DNA of 64,000 nt, from positions 744,001-808,000 of the forward strand of contig NZ_CP012545.1 in NCBI RefSeq assembly GCF_004803835.1, given 5' to 3'. Of the stretch, positions 9,313 to 18,602 are shown piece by piece (the stretch's first letter is position 1; each line of letters begins with the position of its first letter). Source of the DNA: Campylobacter sp. RM6914 (GTDB lineage: Bacteria; Campylobacterota; Campylobacteria; Campylobacterales; Campylobacteraceae). Below the pieces are notes generated by a model that saw only the letters and a list, made by a program, of their open reading frames with translations, was not told where the DNA came from and searched no databases. A program made the position numbers and the translations under genes.

Positions 9313-10488
9313 TTATCTTAATTCATTTGATAAATTTACTATTTTTGTCGCTATAGCTTCTTTTGAAGCAAGTTGTAAATTTATGGTTTCATTTTTTGTT
9401 ATAAAGCTGATTTCGTTTTGGTCGCTACCAAATTTATTTTCTTCCCTTAAGACGTTTAGGCAAACGGCATCAAGTCCTTTTTGTTCTAGCATTTTTTTGG
9501 CGCTATCTACCGCAATGCTTACATCGGTTTCTAGTTTAAAGCCGATTTTGCGACATTTAAAGTCTTTTAATTCGTTTAATATATCGATATTTTCGGTTAA
9601 TTTTAGCGACCAATTTTTTCCAAGTTTGTTTTTTTTAAGCTTGCCGTCAAATTTTTCCTCGCTTATGTAGTCGCTAATCGCAGCACACATTATGAGTAGG
9701 TTGGTGTCTTTGCACTCATCTTTTAAAAGTCCTAAAAGCTCGTTTGAGCTTGTGAAATTTCTTACTTTATAAGGCACGTCTTGTGTTTTAACGCTAGTAA
9801 GCAAGCTTACATCCGCACCTGCATAAAAAAACGCATCCGCTAAGGCTTTTGCCATTTTGCCGCTTGAAAAATTTGTGATAGCCCTTACTTCGTCTATCTT
9901 TTCAGTGGTTGCGCCACCTGTGATGAGAACCTTTTTTTCTTTAAAAATTTGCTTGCAAAATGATCGTTTGACATGATAAAGTATTGTTTCAATGTCTGCC
10001 AAGCCGCCCTTGCCGACATCTCCGCAAGCTAGAGTTTTAACGACCGGCTCGATGATTTGTGCGCCGTTTTGAGCTAAAAATTCTAAATTTTTACATGTAG
10101 AAAAATGCTCTAGCATGTTGTGATTTGCGGCAGGGGCTATCAAAAGCGGGGCTTTTGAGGCGATTAAAGTTTGCATAAAGACGTTATCGCAAACCCCACT
10201 TGCTAGCTTATTTATGGTGTTTACCGAGCATGGAGCAATCAAGATAAGGTCGGTTTTTGCGTAGTTTATGTGGCTTAAACCCTCCTGCCAATCCTGTGTT
10301 CGAGAGCTTAAAATTTTATGATCACAAAGTGCTTCAAATCCACTCTCATTGCAAAATTCAAGCGCCCCATCGCTTAACATTACTCTAACATCCGCGCCTA
10401 ATTTTCTAAGGCGCGAGAGAATTTCGTATGATTTATAAAATGAAATACTACCGCAAACTACCAATAAAATTTTTTTACCCTTAAGCAT
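9313..10488 (-). CDS. coaBC: Phosphopantothenoylcysteine synthetase/decarboxylase CoaBC
   Basis: A 391-residue bifunctional coenzyme A biosynthesis enzyme. The N-terminal flavoprotein decarboxylase domain (CoaC) shows LLVVCGSISFYKSYE, the catalytic His of LSHINYAKTDL and PAANHNML. The C-terminal synthetase domain (CoaB) begins at KKVLITGGATTEKIDEVRAI with NFSSGKM. I take the ATG at 10488, which overlaps glmU by 8 bp; an in-frame extension to 10542 lies wholly inside glmU and lacks homology. The unknown gene starts right after the stop. Confidence 0.93.
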   Translation of the reverse strand: MLKGKKILLVVCGSISFYKSYEILSRLRKLGADVRVMLSDGALEFCNESGFEALCDHKILSSRTQDWQEGLSHINYAKTDLILIAPCSVNTINKLASGVCDNVFMQTLIASKAPLLIAPAANHNMLEHFSTCKNLEFLAQNGAQIIEPVVKTLACGDVGKGGLADIETILYHVKRSFCKQIFKEKKVLITGGATTEKIDEVRAITNFSSGKMAKALADAFFYAGADVSLLTSVKTQDVPYKVRNFTSSNELLGLLKDECKDTNLLIMCAAISDYISEEKFDGKLKKNKLGKNWSLKLTENIDILNELKDFKCRKIGFKLETDVSIAVDSAKKMLEQKGLDAVCLNVLREENKFGSDQNEISFITKNETINLQLASKEAIATKIVNLSNELR

Positions 10489-11782
10489 CTTTTTTACCAA
10501 AAAATTTATAGAAAAAGCCCTCTTTGTTGATCTGCTTGCCACGACTTATCGCTAATGCACCGCTTGGCACGTCCGAAGTTACGGTGCTTCCTGCTGCTAT
10601 CAAGACATCATCGCCTATGTTTACAGGGGCTACTAGTTGCGAGTCGGATCCTATAAAGACGTTTTTGCCGATCACGGTTTTATGCTTTGCCTTGCCGTCA
10701 TAGTTGCAAGTTATAGTTCCACATCCGATATTTGTTCCGTTATCTATCTCGCAGTCTCCCAGGTAACTTAAATGCCCGGCTTTAACACCGTTTAATACGC
10801 CCTTTTTTACCTCGACAAAATTTCCGATATGAGTGCCTGATATCTTGCTTTTTGGCCGTATGTGAGCCAAAGGTCCGATGTCTGAGCTTTTTATAATGCT
10901 TTCTTCTATCACGCTTGAGCTTTTTATAATGCTTTCTTCTATCAAGCATTCGCCAAGTATGCTTACGTTTTCTTCAACAACGCATTCGCCTTTAAAAACA
11001 GCTCTTGCGTCTACAAATATAGTTTGTGGTAAGCGCATATTTATGCCAAATTTCATCCACTCTTTTTTGATGTTATCTTGCATGATATTCTCAGCTATGC
11101 TTAGTTGAAATTTGTCATTTATGCCCATGAAATTTTGCTCGCAAACATCAACAGCTACACAGCTTAGATTTTTTTGATTTGCAATTTTTATAGCGTCAGT
11201 TAGATAATACTCTTTTTGCGAGTTTTGGTTATTGATAAGAGGTAAAATTTCTTCTAAGACTTCGCGTTTAAAGCAGTAGCAACCGGCATTTACGCGGTTT
11301 ATTTTACGCTCTTCTTCGCTTGCATCTTTTTGTTCTACTATGCCTGTTACTTTGCTGTCTTTTTCTATCACACGGCCATAGCCGAATGGATCTTTGCAAA
11401 CAAAGCTTGACATCGTTATATCCGCATCTTTATCGCAAAGGCTTTTTAGCTCTTGTGCGCTAACTAAAGGCATATCTCCGCATGTGATTAAAACTTTTTC
11501 GCCCTTAAATTTTATGCCCTTTAAAGCACCTGCAGTGCCTGGGAAATTTGCAAGATCTTGAATGTGAATTTGCGTGTCTTTAAATTCTGATAAAATATGC
11601 TCTTGTATAAGTTCTTTTTGGTGATAAAGCACGACGTGAACATCATTTGTTATCTCATAAGCTTGTTTTAAAACATGCCTTATCATGCTAACTCCGCTTA
11701 GTTTAAACATAACTTTAGGAGTTGTTGATTTCATTCTTGTTCCAAGCCCTGCGGCAAGTATAATTATCGAAATATTATTCAT
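10481..11782 (-). CDS. glmU: Bifunctional UDP-GlcNAc pyrophosphorylase/GlcN-1-P acetyltransferase
   Basis: A 433-residue enzyme making UDP-N-acetylglucosamine, precursor of peptidoglycan and lipid A. The N-terminal uridyltransferase has LAAGLGTRMKSTTPKVM at about residues 9-25. The C-terminal left-handed beta-helix has IGPLAHIRP, GNFVEVKKG, AGHLSYLGD and TITCNYDG. The ATG at 11782 has AAGG upstream; the in-frame extension to 11824 has no homology. The helix entry carries an 11-residue tandem repeat (IEESIIKSSSV, IEESIIKSSDI), and the region before it is about 20 residues shorter than in E. coli GlmU. It is the first gene of the minus-strand operon, divergent from motA. Confidence 0.94.
   Translation of the reverse strand: MNNISIIILAAGLGTRMKSTTPKVMFKLSGVSMIRHVLKQAYEITNDVHVVLYHQKELIQEHILSEFKDTQIHIQDLANFPGTAGALKGIKFKGEKVLITCGDMPLVSAQELKSLCDKDADITMSSFVCKDPFGYGRVIEKDSKVTGIVEQKDASEEERKINRVNAGCYCFKREVLEEILPLINNQNSQKEYYLTDAIKIANQKNLSCVAVDVCEQNFMGINDKFQLSIAENIMQDNIKKEWMKFGINMRLPQTIFVDARAVFKGECVVEENVSILGECLIEESIIKSSSVIEESIIKSSDIGPLAHIRPKSKISGTHIGNFVEVKKGVLNGVKAGHLSYLGDCEIDNGTNIGCGTITCNYDGKAKHKTVIGKNVFIGSDSQLVAPVNIGDDVLIAAGSTVTSDVPSGALAISRGKQINKEGFFYKFFGKKDA
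10883..10944. repeat. 33-bp direct tandem duplication inside glmU
   Basis: A 29-bp string starting TGAGCTTTTTATAATGC occurs at 10883-10911 and again at 10916-10944, a period of 33 bp or 11 codons. It encodes the doubled IEESIIKSS segment at the start of the GlmU beta-helix domain, and the reading frame is preserved. Confidence 0.9.
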
Positions 11783-11914
11783 TTTAAGCCTTGGTGATTT
11801 AAAATTTAAACGCGATTGTATCAAAAAAAGACAAATAAAATTTTGAATTTAATATAACTTCAATGAAATTTAAGTAAAATATGAAGTTTATTAAATTTTT
11901 TAAGCGAGAAGACT

Positions 11915-12679
11915 ATGGATTTAGGAACCGTTGTCGGTTGGGTTTTAACTCTTGTTTTACTTTTTGGAGCTATGGCGATAGGCGTAGGGATAGGGCCTTA
12001 CATAGATATACCGTCTATTATGATTGTTTTTGGCGGAACCATCGGTGTAATGATGGTCGGCTTTAAAATGGAAACACTTAAAAGTGTCGGCAAATTTTAC
12101 GGTATAGCCGTAAAGCCTCAACAGATAAATCTTAGCGAAACTATAAAAAAACTTGTTGATTACTCTACTAAGGCTAGACGTGACGGTATCTTAGCGCTTG
12201 AAACCGATGTAAATAACGAAACAAATCTTTTTATGAAAAAAGGACTTTCAATGGCGGTTGACGGCACAGAGCCTGATACTATACGCGCACTTTTGGAGAT
12301 AGACATCGATCAGTCCTCGTCAAGACATAGCGCAAATATCAAAATTTTTGATCAAGTCGGTGGATTTTCGGGATCTATGGGTATGATAGGAACGCTAATC
12401 GGACTTGTTGCGATGCTTTTAAATATGTCAGATCCTTCGGCGATCGGTCCATCAATGGCGGTTGCTCTCTTAACAACTCTTTATGGAGCGATGATAGGAA
12501 ACATCATTGGAGCACCGGTTGCCAATATCTTGTCTATACGTGATGCGGATGAGACACTTGAAAAACAGATGGTTTTAGAGGGTATCATGGCGATACAGTC
12601 GGGAGACAACCCAAGGACGCTTGAGGCAAAACTGCTAGCATTCTTGCCTCCAAAAGATAGAAAAAGTCAGTTTGAGTAA
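11915..12679 (+). CDS. motA: Flagellar motor stator protein MotA
   Basis: A 254-residue stator subunit with four membrane helices (about residues 5-25, 31-50, 148-170 and 180-203). It forms the proton channel with MotB and pushes on the rotor. The cytoplasmic loop between helices 2 and 3 contains charged residues that contact FliG. The family motif GGFSGSMGMIGTLIGLV is present. The ATG follows a GAGAAG-type ribosome site; a competing ORF from 11881 is in another frame. motB starts 3 bp after the stop. glmU is divergent, leaving a 132-bp shared promoter region. Confidence 0.94.
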   Translation: MDLGTVVGWVLTLVLLFGAMAIGVGIGPYIDIPSIMIVFGGTIGVMMVGFKMETLKSVGKFYGIAVKPQQINLSETIKKLVDYSTKARRDGILALETDVNNETNLFMKKGLSMAVDGTEPDTIRALLEIDIDQSSSRHSANIKIFDQVGGFSGSMGMIGTLIGLVAMLLNMSDPSAIGPSMAVALLTTLYGAMIGNIIGAPVANILSIRDADETLEKQMVLEGIMAIQSGDNPRTLEAKLLAFLPPKDRKSQFE

Positions 12680-12682
12680 AAA

Positions 12683-13459
12683 ATGGCAAAGTTAATAAAA
12701 CCTAGCGACTGTCCTAAATGTATGCCCGGTTGGCTTGCAACCTTTGGTGATCTTATGTCGCTACTGCTGTGTTTTTTCGTTTTGCTTCTTTCTATGGCAA
12801 CAATGGATGCGAAAAAATTTGAAAATGCCATAGGCTCATTGGCCGGTGCGCTTAGCGTGCTTGAAGGTGGTTCTCGTCCGCAAGTGCAAAAAGAGCAAGA
12901 GATGAGTTTAGAAACTAGCACTAGAGAAACCAGGGCAAAGTTAAAATCAGAAAACGAGATCATGAAAACAGCTAGCGCGATAAACCAGCTTTTAACCGCC
13001 AGCGGATCACCTGAAGTAAGTGTGGAAGAGGCTGAGGATGGGTTTATACTAAGACTTCCTGCTAGTTTGCTCTTCTCAAAAGGTAAAGCACAGATAGAAA
13101 ATGACGATGCAAGGCTGTTTTTAAAGCGAATTTCAATGGTTATAGCTAAACTTCCTAGTGAGGTAAATACAAATATCATAGGACATACGGATGATCAAAA
13201 ACCAGATATCGACTCTATCTATAAAGACAACTGGCAGCTTTCTTCTGCTAGAGCTATAACGGTTGCGCAAGAGCTTATAAATAACGGAGTTGATGCTAAA
13301 AAGTTAATAGCCTCAGCAAGGGCTTCTTATAATCCGTTTGCTAGTAATGATAGCGAGCAAGGTCGCGCCAAAAACAATAGGGTGGAAATTCATTTCGTTT
13401 CGCTTGATAAAAAAGAGAAAGAAAGAACTAAAAAAAGCATACTTGATGCGGGACAATAG
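12683..13459 (+). CDS. motB: Flagellar motor stator protein MotB
   Basis: A 258-residue stator subunit. Its single membrane helix (about residues 18-40) contains the proton-carrying Asp23 in LATFGDLMSLLLCFFV. After a periplasmic linker, the C-terminal OmpA-like peptidoglycan-binding domain shows IIGHTDDQKPD, NWQLSSARA and KNNRVEIHF. A CPKCMPGW motif precedes the helix. It couples to motA (3-bp gap) and is followed by fliP 3 bp later, so motA-motB-fliP look like one transcript. Confidence 0.94.
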   Translation: MAKLIKPSDCPKCMPGWLATFGDLMSLLLCFFVLLLSMATMDAKKFENAIGSLAGALSVLEGGSRPQVQKEQEMSLETSTRETRAKLKSENEIMKTASAINQLLTASGSPEVSVEEAEDGFILRLPASLLFSKGKAQIENDDARLFLKRISMVIAKLPSEVNTNIIGHTDDQKPDIDSIYKDNWQLSSARAITVAQELINNGVDAKKLIASARASYNPFASNDSEQGRAKNNRVEIHFVSLDKKEKERTKKSILDAGQ

Positions 13460-13462
13460 AGC

Positions 13463-14194
13463 GTGAGAGCGTTATTTGTTTTACTTGTATTTTTCTGCGT
13501 AGGTTTTGGTGCCGATCCTGTCGTGCCTACTATAAATTTAAGTCTAAGTGCTCCAAGTAGCCCGCAACAACTTGTAAATTCTTTAAATGTCATGATATTC
13601 TTGACGGTGCTAACTCTTGCTCCGTCTTTGATATTTATGATGACGAGCTTTTTGCGGCTTATTATTGTCTTTTCATTTCTTCGTCAAGCAATGGGAACAC
13701 AGCAAGTTCCACCTTCAACCATACTTATCTCTCTTGCTATGGTGCTTACATTTTTTATAATGGAGCCGGTTGCAAAACAAGGCTATGAAAATGGCATTAA
13801 GCCTTATCTTGCCGAACAGATAGGATATGAAGAGGCGTTTACAAACTCCGTTAAGCCTTTTAAAGACTTTATGGTAAAAAATACAAGGGAAAAGGATCTA
13901 GCACTATTTTTTAGGATAAGAGATCTGCAAAACCCTTCAAATATAGATGATATACCTCTGAGCATTGCGATGTCTGCTTTTATGATAAGCGAGCTAAAGA
14001 CGGCATTCGAGATAGCATTTTTGCTCTACCTACCGTTTCTTGTTATCGATATGGTTGTAAGCTCGGTTTTGATGGCCATGGGTATGATGATGCTTCCTCC
14101 GGTTATGATATCTTTGCCGTTTAAGCTTTTGATATTTGTTCTGGTGGATGGCTGGAATTTATTGGTTGGAAACTTAGTAAAAAGTTTTCACTAA
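13463..14194 (+). CDS. fliP: Flagellar type III export gate protein FliP
   Basis: A 243-residue core component of the flagellar export gate (FliP/FliQ/FliR). A cleavable N-terminal signal (about residues 1-17, ending GFGAD) is followed by four membrane segments. Family motifs are FLRLIIVFSFLRQAMGTQQ and PPSTILISLAMVLTFFIMEP near residues 65-105, with the C-terminal MGMMMLPPVMISLPFKLL. The start is GTG, 3 bp after motB. Its place after motAB rather than in a large flagellar cluster is usual for Campylobacter, where flagellar genes are scattered. Confidence 0.93.
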   Translation: MRALFVLLVFFCVGFGADPVVPTINLSLSAPSSPQQLVNSLNVMIFLTVLTLAPSLIFMMTSFLRLIIVFSFLRQAMGTQQVPPSTILISLAMVLTFFIMEPVAKQGYENGIKPYLAEQIGYEEAFTNSVKPFKDFMVKNTREKDLALFFRIRDLQNPSNIDDIPLSIAMSAFMISELKTAFEIAFLLYLPFLVIDMVVSSVLMAMGMMMLPPVMISLPFKLLIFVLVDGWNLLVGNLVKSFH

Positions 14195-14226
14195 TGTTAC
14201 CTGTTTTTGCCGCTTGAGGTGCTATC

Positions 14227-15447
14227 ATGAGTGCTAAAATTTTAATATTTTTACTATTTAGCTGTGTTGCATGGGGAGGAAATTTAGTTCAGATCATAAA
14301 TTTGGCTCAAAGTGCAAAACTCGAAGAGTATGTTAAATTTAACCAAATAAACCAAGAAGATACAAAAAACAAGCTACTAAATATTGATATAAATGCTCGT
14401 TATAAGCTCTCTAAAGACTTAAGTAAAGATGTTGTGTTAAGGTCTGGTGGTATAACTGCTAGGATAGAGTATCTGCTTTTTGATGGTGGAGAAAGAGAAG
14501 CGGCAAATAAAATTTTACTATACAAAAATGCAAATAATTTTTATAAAAATGATGAGTTTTTAAATTTAATCAGCTTTCAAGTAGGCAAAATTTATTTTAA
14601 CGCCATCGCTATAGCCGAGCTTATAAATATCGAGCAAGAAAGGCTGGAACTTTTAAAAGAGTTAAGCATAGACGCTTCGTTTTGGCTTGAGTTTAATGAC
14701 ATCGGCTTTGATGAGTTTGTGGCACTTGGATTAAATTTAAAAAACAGTCAAGAGACACTTGAGGAGCTTTTGTTTAGGCAAAATGAGCTTTTGTCGCGTA
14801 TCAGCCTTCTTTCTGACGCAAGTATAAATTTTGAGCACGGCTCAAGCGTGATAATGCCTAAATTTGACAACAAAACATCTTTGCTTAAATTAAATGCAAT
14901 CAAGCAAGAAAAAATCATCAAAAAAGAGGAAGAAAAACAAGAAAAGAGTCGCTTTGCTCCAAAGGTTTATTTAAAAGACTTTCAGCATCTTAGTGCAGAC
15001 GATCTAAAGATAGGAAACAAGAGCGGTTCTGAAGCATTTGATAAATATCTTGATGCTAATAAGCCCATGATCGAGTTTAAATGGGATATCCCAAATGAAT
15101 TAAGTTTAAGTAGACAAAGACAAGAAAAAAGAGTTGCCTTACTTAGCGCCAATGAAGAAGAGGATGGGATTATCCTTAAACTAAAAGCCATCAAAAAACG
15201 CATAAATAAACTTGATGCAATGGTAAAAATAGACACCATTAAACAGCTTGATATCCAAAAAAATTTAAAAACAATCACTCAAAGATACGCAGAAGGAAAG
15301 ATGGAATATCGTGAATTTTTTTATTTATTTGGCAAAAATTTTGATGATAGAATAAATTTTATATTAAATTATGATGAGATGCAAATGCTCTGCCTTGAGT
15401 ATTATTACGAGGCTGGTGATGAAATTTTAAAGAGGATTTTTGATTGA
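14227..15447 (+). CDS. Exported helix-rich protein, possibly TolC-like
   Basis: A 406-residue protein with a clear signal peptide (residues 1-17, cleaved after CVAWG). The rest is predicted mostly helical, with a basic/acidic coiled stretch (IKQEKIIKKEEEKQEKSR) near residues 225-243. Paired long helices and the fragment RIEYLLFDGGEREA (compare LFDGG in outer-membrane efflux proteins) suggest a distant TolC-like fold, but no confident match can be made by eye. It sits 32 bp after fliP and overlaps the transporter gene by 4 bp. If it is an efflux channel partner, no RND or membrane-fusion genes are adjacent. Confidence 0.7.
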   Translation: MSAKILIFLLFSCVAWGGNLVQIINLAQSAKLEEYVKFNQINQEDTKNKLLNIDINARYKLSKDLSKDVVLRSGGITARIEYLLFDGGEREAANKILLYKNANNFYKNDEFLNLISFQVGKIYFNAIAIAELINIEQERLELLKELSIDASFWLEFNDIGFDEFVALGLNLKNSQETLEELLFRQNELLSRISLLSDASINFEHGSSVIMPKFDNKTSLLKLNAIKQEKIIKKEEEKQEKSRFAPKVYLKDFQHLSADDLKIGNKSGSEAFDKYLDANKPMIEFKWDIPNELSLSRQRQEKRVALLSANEEEDGIILKLKAIKKRINKLDAMVKIDTIKQLDIQKNLKTITQRYAEGKMEYREFFYLFGKNFDDRINFILNYDEMQMLCLEYYYEAGDEILKRIFD

Positions 15448-16316
15448 AAAATTTAGTTTTTGTAACTTTTTTGTGGGCGTTTAGTTTTAGTCTTATAGGT
15501 GAATTTTTAGCTGGCAAGATCGATAGTTATTTTAGTGTTTTTGTGAGAGTAGCACTTGCGGCGTTGGTGTTTTTGCCATTTACTAAATTTAGAGGGATTA
15601 AGCCTAGTTTTGCATTAAGTATCATGGCGATAGGTGCCGTGCAGATCGGCGTAATGTATCTTTTTTACTATAACTCTTTTTTGTATCTTTCGGTGCCCGA
15701 AGTCGCCCTTTTTACAATATTTACACCATTTTATGTAACGCTTGTGTATGATGCGTTTAACCGTAAATTTAAAAAGCTTTATCTAGTGAGTGTTGGCATT
15801 GCAGTATTTGGAGCATTTATCATAAAATACGGCGCTATAAATGATGGATTTTTAACGGGATTTTTATTGGTTCAAGGAGCAAATATTTGCTTTGGAGCAG
15901 GGCAGAGTGCGTATAAAATTTTACTTGAGAAAAACACCATAGAGCAAAAAGGAATTTTTGGATATTTTCATTTTGGAGCGTTTTTTGTCACGTTGCTGGC
16001 GTTTTTGGTGTTTGGAAATTTTAGCCGTATAACTCCTGACTTAACTCAAAGCGCCGTTCTTATATGGCTAGGTGTCGTGGCTAGTGGAGTTGGGTATTAT
16101 CTATGGAATAAAGGAGCAACGCAGGTTGATAGCGGAGTTTTGGCTATCATGAACAACGCGTTAATTCCCGCTGCTATCATTGTAAATTTGTTATTTTGGT
16201 ATAAGCAAACTGACCTTTTACGCCTTGTGGTTGGAGGAGTGATCCTTTTTGCCTCGCTCGCTGTGCATAAGCGAATAATCAAATTTTATGAAAACCACGA
16301 AGTAAAAACAGTTTAA
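15444..16316 (+). CDS. EamA/DMT family transporter
   Basis: A 290-residue inner-membrane protein with about ten hydrophobic helices in two EamA-type halves, typical of drug/metabolite transporters. N-terminal FVTFLWAFSFSLIGEFLAGK, mid-protein VALFTIFTPFYVTLVYDAF and late WLGVVASGVGYYLWNKGA fit the family. The substrate is unknown. The start is TTG at 15444, overlapping the previous stop, with AGAGGA 7 bases upstream. The 3' end is only 7 bp from the end of the convergent phosphoesterase gene. Confidence 0.85.
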   Translation: MKNLVFVTFLWAFSFSLIGEFLAGKIDSYFSVFVRVALAALVFLPFTKFRGIKPSFALSIMAIGAVQIGVMYLFYYNSFLYLSVPEVALFTIFTPFYVTLVYDAFNRKFKKLYLVSVGIAVFGAFIIKYGAINDGFLTGFLLVQGANICFGAGQSAYKILLEKNTIEQKGIFGYFHFGAFFVTLLAFLVFGNFSRITPDLTQSAVLIWLGVVASGVGYYLWNKGATQVDSGVLAIMNNALIPAAIIVNLLFWYKQTDLLRLVVGGVILFASLAVHKRIIKFYENHEVKTV

Positions 16317-16323
16317 ATTTAGC

Positions 16324-17007
16324 CTAACTTTCGATATTTTCTTGCGTAAAAATTTTCATACTTGGAAATTCGATCGCGCAAAGACGCGGGTTTGCTCCTT
16401 GCTTGTAAACACAGCCAAGGTCTATATTTGCACTAAAATTTGTTATATCAGGATCTTTAAGCGGAGTATGTCCGTAGACATTAAAAATTTTTGCATTTTC
16501 AAAAGTATCGTCACGCCCTGATATGACGTGCTTTCTAAAATCATCTTTTAGGCTTTTATCTTTTCTACTGTTCCACATTTTACCTACGGCAGAATGCGAC
16601 ACCACAAGCTTTCTTTGATCCGAGGTTTTTAAATTTTTATACTCTATATACACTGGTAAGGAACGCATAAATTTAAGATGTTTTTCTTTTAATTTTTGCT
16701 TGTTTTGATACGAAGCAAAGGTCTGTGCTCCACCGTTTTTATAAAACCAAGGCTCATTTAAAAGCTCTTTGCCTTTTAAAAATTCATCGCTAAATTTAAG
16801 AAGCCTAAATTCGTGGTTGCCAAGGACGCAGTCATAGCCGTTTTGTAAAATAAGCTCTATGACTTCGGCGCTATTTTCGCCTCTATCTATCACGTCTCCA
16901 ACAAAGCAAATACGCGAATTTAGTCCGTTGGGAAATTTGTCTATAAGTGCAAGTAGGGTTTTATAGCAACCGTGAACGTCGCCGATGACATAGATGTTTT
17001 CTTGCAT
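16324..17007 (-). CDS. Metallophosphoesterase (Ser/Thr phosphatase-like)
   Basis: A 227-residue cytoplasmic enzyme of the calcineurin-like superfamily. All metal-binding motifs are intact: GDVHGCY near residue 9, GDVIDRG near 37, GNHEFRLL near 66, VSHSAVGK, and YGHTPL with downstream IDLGCVY. This layout fits bacterial PPP-type protein phosphatases (PrpA-like) or ApaH-like dinucleoside tetraphosphatases; the two cannot be separated here. I chose the ATG at 17007, preceded by AAGGACA, over an upstream in-frame start at 17028. Confidence 0.85.
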   Translation of the reverse strand: MQENIYVIGDVHGCYKTLLALIDKFPNGLNSRICFVGDVIDRGENSAEVIELILQNGYDCVLGNHEFRLLKFSDEFLKGKELLNEPWFYKNGGAQTFASYQNKQKLKEKHLKFMRSLPVYIEYKNLKTSDQRKLVVSHSAVGKMWNSRKDKSLKDDFRKHVISGRDDTFENAKIFNVYGHTPLKDPDITNFSANIDLGCVYKQGANPRLCAIEFPSMKIFTQENIES

Positions 17008-17062
17008 ATTTGTCCTTAAAAAGTACAAATTATACCAAAGAGAGTTTAAAAATTTAAAGAAG

Positions 17063-17084
17063 ATAGGGCGAAAATTCGCCCTAT
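17063..17084 (-). terminator. Hairpin terminator after aldehyde dehydrogenase gene
   Basis: Perfect 10-bp arms (ATAGGGCGAA and TTCGCCCTAT) lie 4 bp beyond the stop of the minus-strand gene. In the transcript they are followed by a U-rich stretch (CTTCTTTAAATTTTT), which fits an intrinsic terminator. Confidence 0.75.
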
Positions 17085-17087
17085 ACG

Positions 17088-18566
17088 TTACTGCTCGTAA
17101 AAGCCGCTTGGTTTTCCTGTAAGATCTATCATGATATTTTTCATTTGAGTGTAGTGTTCTAGGATTATCTTGTGTGTTTCGCGACCAATACCTGAGTTTT
17201 TATATCCGCCAAATGGACTTCCTTCAGGGATTTGGTTGTATGTATTTATCCATACGCGACCTGTTTCCATTAGTCTAGCGACACGAAGCGCTTTAGTTAT
17301 ATCTTGAGTGAAGATACCTCCGCCAAGACCATACTCACTATCATTTACCATTTTGATAAGCTCTTCTTCGTCTTTAAATTTTATCACGACGCCAACAGGA
17401 CCGAAAATTTCCTCTTGAGCTACACGCATGTCATTTGTGACATTGGTAAGTAGAGTAGGCTTAACAAATGCACCTTTATCGCAACCGTTTGCACTATATG
17501 CTTCGCCTCCTACTGCTACCGTAGCACCTTCGTCTTTGCCGATCTTTACGTATTCAAGGATCTGAGCCGCTTGTTTTTTGTTTACTTGTGCACCCATTTG
17601 AGTGTTAGGATCTAGCGGATCTCCGACTTTGATATTTGCAAATTTCTTAACCGCTGCTTCCATAAATTTATCATAGAATTTCTCTTCTACAAAGATCCTA
17701 CTTCCCGCGCAGCAAACTTGGCCTTGGTTAAAGAGTATGCCAAGTTGAAGTCCGTCAAGCGCTTTTTCTAAATTTGCGTCGGCAAAGAAGATATTTGCAC
17801 TCTTTCCGCCAAGCTCTAGCGTGGCAGGGATTATGCGTTGTGCGGCTGCGATAGCGATATCGCGACCTATCTCGGTTGAGCCTGTAAATGCTAGTTTATC
17901 AAGTCCGGTGTGATTTTTGATCCACTCACCGGATTTGCTTCCGCGACCGGTTACTATGTTTACAAGACCTTTTGGTAAGATATCGCCTATTAGTCTAAAT
18001 AGTTCAAGAACACTAAGGCTTGTTTCGCTTGATGGTTTAAATACGCTTGCGTCACCCGCGGCAATAACCGGAGCTAGCTTCCAAGCCGCCATTAAAAATG
18101 GAAAATTCCAAGGCACTATTTGTCCAACAACGCCGATAGGTTCGCGAAGCACTATAGAAAGTTGCTGTTCGTTTAGAACGTTTGAACTTCCCTCCTCTCC
18201 CTGTATAACACCTGCAAAATACCTAAAATGCTGAGCTGCAAAAGGGATGTCAACATTTAGTGTTTCTCTTATAGGTTTACCGTTATCCATTGTTTCCACG
18301 CGAGCAAGGTGTTCTTTGTTTGCATCAATTATATCGGCGATTTTATTTAAAAGAGCACTTCTTTCATTTACGGTGCTACGTTTAAATTTATTAAACGCCT
18401 CTCTAGCAGCTTTAACCGCATCATTTACGTCATCTTCTGTTGCGTCTGCTATTTTAGCTAGAAATTCTCCGTTTGCAGGGTTTGTGCTATCAAGAGTTGC
18501 GCCATCTTTTGCGTCACGCCACTCACCATTTATATAAAGACCGTATTTTGGTAGTAGTTCTGTCAT
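17088..18566 (-). CDS. NAD(P)-dependent aldehyde dehydrogenase
   Basis: A 492-residue ALDH-superfamily enzyme oxidising an aldehyde to its carboxylic acid. Cofactor and catalytic motifs are present: IVPWNFPFLMAAWKLAPV with FKPSSETSL, FTGSTEIG, the general base in LELGGKSANIFF (Glu near 255), and the nucleophile in NQGQVCCAGSR (Cys near 289). The EEIFGPV and PFGGYKNSGIGRE motifs complete the fold. It resembles AldB/betaine-aldehyde types; the substrate cannot be assigned. A strong ribosome site (AAGGAG) precedes the ATG. It is monocistronic, with its own promoter and terminator. Confidence 0.9.
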   Translation of the reverse strand: MTELLPKYGLYINGEWRDAKDGATLDSTNPANGEFLAKIADATEDDVNDAVKAAREAFNKFKRSTVNERSALLNKIADIIDANKEHLARVETMDNGKPIRETLNVDIPFAAQHFRYFAGVIQGEEGSSNVLNEQQLSIVLREPIGVVGQIVPWNFPFLMAAWKLAPVIAAGDASVFKPSSETSLSVLELFRLIGDILPKGLVNIVTGRGSKSGEWIKNHTGLDKLAFTGSTEIGRDIAIAAAQRIIPATLELGGKSANIFFADANLEKALDGLQLGILFNQGQVCCAGSRIFVEEKFYDKFMEAAVKKFANIKVGDPLDPNTQMGAQVNKKQAAQILEYVKIGKDEGATVAVGGEAYSANGCDKGAFVKPTLLTNVTNDMRVAQEEIFGPVGVVIKFKDEEELIKMVNDSEYGLGGGIFTQDITKALRVARLMETGRVWINTYNQIPEGSPFGGYKNSGIGRETHKIILEHYTQMKNIMIDLTGKPSGFYEQ

Positions 18567-18602
18567 TTTTTCTCCTTGTATTTTTTATGAATTAACAATA
18601 AA

